From contig JBGAQH010000005.1 in NCBI GenBank assembly GCA_044220875.1, forward strand, positions 1 through 64,000: DNA of 64,000 nt, written 5' to 3'. Each line of letters begins with the position of its first letter. The first letter of the stretch is position 1. Shown here one piece after another: positions 61,577 through 64,000 of the stretch. This stretch comes from JAEUIT01 sp044220875. Its GTDB lineage: Bacteria; Planctomycetota; Phycisphaerae; Phycisphaerales; SM1A02. Made by a program: the position numbers and the translations under genes. The notes under the pieces are model-generated. The model did not search any database, was not told the DNA's origin, and worked only from the letters and a program-made list of their open reading frames with translations.

Positions 61577-62353
61577 ATGCGCGTGATCCTGATTCCGGCT
61601 GTCCTATCGATCGCCATCGTCTCTGGCAGTGCAGCGGTCGGCGCGGACTTGCTCGGTCCGCTGCCCTACCTCAAGGCGGCCGACTCGCCGCTTCTCGTCG
61701 GCGCTCCTGGATATGTCCTGCAGACGATGGAGAACGGGATCTTCGGCGGTCCCGGCATCGGCTCGAATCTCACCTCCAGCGCGATCATCGGCCCTGGGGG
61801 GCTCACCGATTCCGTGGACGAGGATGACGGTTCGGTCAATGGCAGCGGCACGCTCGGCCACTCGCTCTTCAACGGCGCAGGCTCGAACGGCGTCGTGATC
61901 ACCTTCGACGCAGCGATCTTGGGCAGCCTGCCCACCGAGGCCGGCATCGTGTGGACCGATGGCGCCGGCCCGACCCTCTTCGAGGCGTGGGGGCCGGGCA
62001 ATGTCCTGATCGGCACGATCGGACCGGTGGCGATCGCAGACAGTTTCATCAACGGGCAGACCGCGGAAGATCGCTTCTTTGGCGTTCGCGATCCGGGGGG
62101 CATCGCAAAGATCCGCATCTCCAACAGCCTCGGCGGCATCGAAGTCGATCACTTCCAGTACACGATCAGCGTTGGCTGTCCAACCTCCACCGACATCAAC
62201 GGTGACGGAGTGGTCAACGGAGCTGACCTCGCCATCCTCCTTGGCGCATGGGGAGCGTGTCCCGCGACCGGCTGCTGCAGCGCGGACCTCGACGAGAGTG
62301 GAACAGTGGACGCCGCCGATCTGGCCCTCCTCCTCGGCGCCTGGTCGGTCTGA
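61577..62353 (+). CDS. Secreted protein with C-terminal dockerin-like repeats
   Basis: This 258-residue protein has a signal peptide (about 1-23). A beta-rich domain of about 170 residues (LFNGAGSNGVVITFDAAILG, VDHFQYTISVGC) follows. Two dockerin-type calcium loops end it: TDINGDGVVNGADLAILLGAWG and ADLDESGTVDAADLALLLGAWS. The same type of repeat ends the lectin protein at 12829 and begins the next protein at 62884. It probably is an extracellular or surface protein. No enzyme motif is visible. The ATG at 61577 gives the only good signal peptide. Confidence 0.85.
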   Translation: MRVILIPAVLSIAIVSGSAAVGADLLGPLPYLKAADSPLLVGAPGYVLQTMENGIFGGPGIGSNLTSSAIIGPGGLTDSVDEDDGSVNGSGTLGHSLFNGAGSNGVVITFDAAILGSLPTEAGIVWTDGAGPTLFEAWGPGNVLIGTIGPVAIADSFINGQTAEDRFFGVRDPGGIAKIRISNSLGGIEVDHFQYTISVGCPTSTDINGDGVVNGADLAILLGAWGACPATGCCSADLDESGTVDAADLALLLGAWSV

Positions 62354-62883
62354 CGTCACCGATCCCTCGACGGGGCGTCGGCCAGGTGGCCGGAATCTCA
62401 CCGCAATGGGTGAGGTCACCACGCTTGAGGTCAACCCGCGTTGGTCCATGCATGCGCGTCGAGGTGCGTTTGCGGTACCTGTCCACGAGGGAGCACATCC
62501 GGGGGCGCGCGAAGGCGCGACAGCACGCCGAGGGAACTGGGACGAAGTGCGGGGACAAGACGCAGTGACAGGAGACCGGGATCGCCTCTCCCGTCGGCAC
62601 TGTTGCGTCGCCATCACCGCCTGCTCGCACGTAGGGTGAGTGCTGCTTCTGGGTGCGCCTTCGAGGACCGACACAGCACCAAGCGTGTGTCGTCGTCCGC
62701 TCGGCGTGGGGGCAGCCGAGCCCCTCGGCGGTTGGGCAGAGCCGGGGTGCACTGGAATCCGCGCAGGCGATGTTGAAATCCGTGACCCCCGCTCCGCCGG
62801 TTCTCGCATGAGCCTCCGGCCGTCTCGCCGCGGCCCACCGGGCGCCGAGAACGCCTGGTCTCCCACCCCGAACGAGACCATTC
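62354..62883. other. intergenic interval with possible mobile-element relic
   Basis: About 530 bases between two secreted-protein genes. No intact gene is supported. A plus-strand open frame ends at 62568 in a short basic tail (EGTGTKCGDKTQ) that resembles, from memory, recurrent small ORF ends in planctomycete repeats; this cannot be checked here. Promoter sequence for the next gene is presumably in the last 100 bases. Confidence 0.5.
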
Positions 62884-64000
62884 ATGCGATCTTCGAAGCA
62901 CACTCCAGCCCTCGCCGCCACCGTCGCCCTCTCGCTCGCGGCATTCGCCGTCACCGGCCAGGGCTTCGCCCGCGGCGGCGACTCCTGCTGCCCGGCGGAT
63001 CTCGATGGCGACGCCGTCGTCGGTCCCTCGGATCTGGCCACGGTGCTCGGCGCCTGGGGGCCATGCTCCGCCACGTGCTCGAAGACCATGGTGCTCGGGC
63101 GCGTTCTGCTGCCGACCGGAGCTCCCGCTGGCCATGCGGTCATCGTGACGAGCCTCGGCGGCCAGGGCGTCTCAGGACAGAACGGCCACTTCGGATTCGA
63201 GGTGAGCGTCGATGGCGCACCACCATCCGCTTCGATCACCGCCATGGCCACCATCGACGGCGTCGCCTACCACATCACCAAGGCGCTCGGCGCGGTCGCG
63301 TCCGATGGCGTGACCGAAGTCGGCGACCTTTCGCTGATGCCGGTGGCGACCTGCGCCGGCACGTGGCTGCCGAGCCTGGGCGCGAGCGGACTCTTCGACG
63401 GGGCCGTTCGCTGCGTGACCATCTTTGATGACCACTCCGGGAGCGGTCCCGCGATCTATGCCGGCGGCAACTTCTTCAGCGCCGGAGGCGTGTCGACCAG
63501 TACCCTGGTCAAGTGGAACGGGACGGGCTGGGTGGCCGTCGGTCCAAGCGTCGTCGGGAACGTGAGTGACCTCGTGGTCCACGATGACGGCTCGGGCACG
63601 GGGCCCTCGCTGTTCGCGTCGGGTGTTCTTTCCGTGAGCGGCGTCACCACCGGTGGCATCGCCCGGTGGAACGGCAGCCAGTGGTCGGCGCTCGGGTCGG
63701 GCCCGGACGGCATCATCAATGATCTCCAGGTCTTCGACGACGGATCGAATGCGGGACCGCAGCTCTACGCGGCCGGTCAGTTCGTGACGATCGGCGGCGT
63801 CACCGTGAATCGAGTCGCCCGCTGGGACGGGCAGGCGTGGCACGCGCTGAGCACGGGGTTGCCCGGCACCGTCACCAGCCTTGCGGTGTTCGACGACGGC
63901 TCGGGCAACGGCCCGGAGCTCTTCGCGGCTGGCGTCATCAGCATTCCCGGCGCGATCGCGAAATGGAACGGCAACGCATGGCTTTCGCTCGGGGCCGGAG
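62884..64000 (+). CDS. Secreted protein with N-terminal dockerin-like loop and propeller-like repeats (truncated by window end)
   Basis: This frame stays open for 372 residues to the end of the window, so the 3' end is missing. A signal peptide (about 1-29) is followed by one dockerin-type loop, CCPADLDGDAVVGPSDLATVLGAWG (about 35-59). A carboxypeptidase-regulatory-like beta domain (VLGRVLLPTGAPAGHAVIVTS, about 67-155) comes next. Repeats of about 50 residues then begin, each with a pattern LYAxGxF..GGV..N.VARWDGxxWxxLSTG. These look like beta-propeller or delta-60-type units in planctomycete surface proteins. The dockerin loop is at the N-terminus, unlike in the two other secreted proteins. 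The role is probably extracellular. Confidence 0.85.
   Translation, partial: MRSSKHTPALAATVALSLAAFAVTGQGFARGGDSCCPADLDGDAVVGPSDLATVLGAWGPCSATCSKTMVLGRVLLPTGAPAGHAVIVTSLGGQGVSGQNGHFGFEVSVDGAPPSASITAMATIDGVAYHITKALGAVASDGVTEVGDLSLMPVATCAGTWLPSLGASGLFDGAVRCVTIFDDHSGSGPAIYAGGNFFSAGGVSTSTLVKWNGTGWVAVGPSVVGNVSDLVVHDDGSGTGPSLFASGVLSVSGVTTGGIARWNGSQWSALGSGPDGIINDLQVFDDGSNAGPQLYAAGQFVTIGGVTVNRVARWDGQAWHALSTGLPGTVTSLAVFDDGSGNGPELFAAGVISIPGAIAKWNGNAWLSLGAG

Overview
The window is GC-rich bacterial DNA and most likely comes from a planctomycete of the class Phycisphaerae. This is inferred from gene content, not from a database search. Supporting signs are: an ECF sigma factor overlapping a giant Ser/Thr kinase with a WD40 propeller; secreted proteins with dockerin-like D-x-D-x-D-G plus LLGxWG repeats; membrane proteins with paired CGxCG/CPECG zinc ribbons; a rhomboid protease starting MGIYDRDY; a SecD-SecF fusion; and the kdsB-pyrG gene pair that I recall from the related Chlamydiae. 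I count about 49 protein genes, two tRNAs, several hairpin terminators and three gene-poor stretches. Nearly all genes have clear housekeeping or envelope roles.

Layout. 0-8.4 kb: a Mrp-type ATPase lacking the usual CxxC, a Spy-like periplasmic protein, a type II pseudopilin, the tRNA methylase TrmL, a divergent EF-G paralogue and an ArnT-like glycosyltransferase. 8.4-19.5 kb: tRNA-Arg, cardiolipin synthase, a phosphatase-cytochrome lipoprotein, a HEAT-repeat membrane protein, a three-lectin-domain secreted protein, the sigma factor/kinase pair and a CAT tRNA. 19.6-24.0 kb: TPR protein, kdsB and pyrG on the minus strand. 24.2-29.8 kb: def-fmt, a small zincin-like protein, a Gly/Ser-rich protein, queA and ffh. 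30.0-35.3 kb: an envelope lipoprotein operon (COG3014-like, YcfL, LpoB, CsgG/FlgT-like) followed by a zinc-ribbon membrane protein. 35.2-42.5 kb: polX, recG, xseA, xseB and prepilin peptidase. 42.7-48.0 kb: an OmpA lipoprotein, an ECF sigma factor, mlaD and mlaF separated by an unrelated plus-strand gene, and a Nudix hydrolase. 48.0-57.1 kb: two adjacent intramembrane proteases (S2P and rhomboid), then tgt-yajC-secDF and a LysM protein. 57.1-60.5 kb: an isolated sdhB and a UbiA/GT-C pair. 60.5-64.0 kb: an accessory zone with relic-like repeats and two secreted dockerin-type proteins, the last cut by the window end.

The genes group around four themes: translation and tRNA modification (trmL, EF-G-like, def, fmt, queA, tgt); protein export and envelope assembly (ffh, yajC, secDF, pseudopilin and its peptidase, LpoB cluster, MlaD/F, OmpA, kdsB); DNA repair (polX, recG, xseAB); and surface or secreted proteins.

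No CRISPR array, prophage, intact insertion sequence or recognised defence island was seen. The best candidates for something not well described are the phosphatase-cytochrome c fusion lipoprotein, the S2P/rhomboid pair sharing a C-terminal helical motif, the extended LpoB/CsgG operon with a terminator-like hairpin inside the next gene, and the repeat-bearing gene-free stretch at 60.5-61.6 kb.
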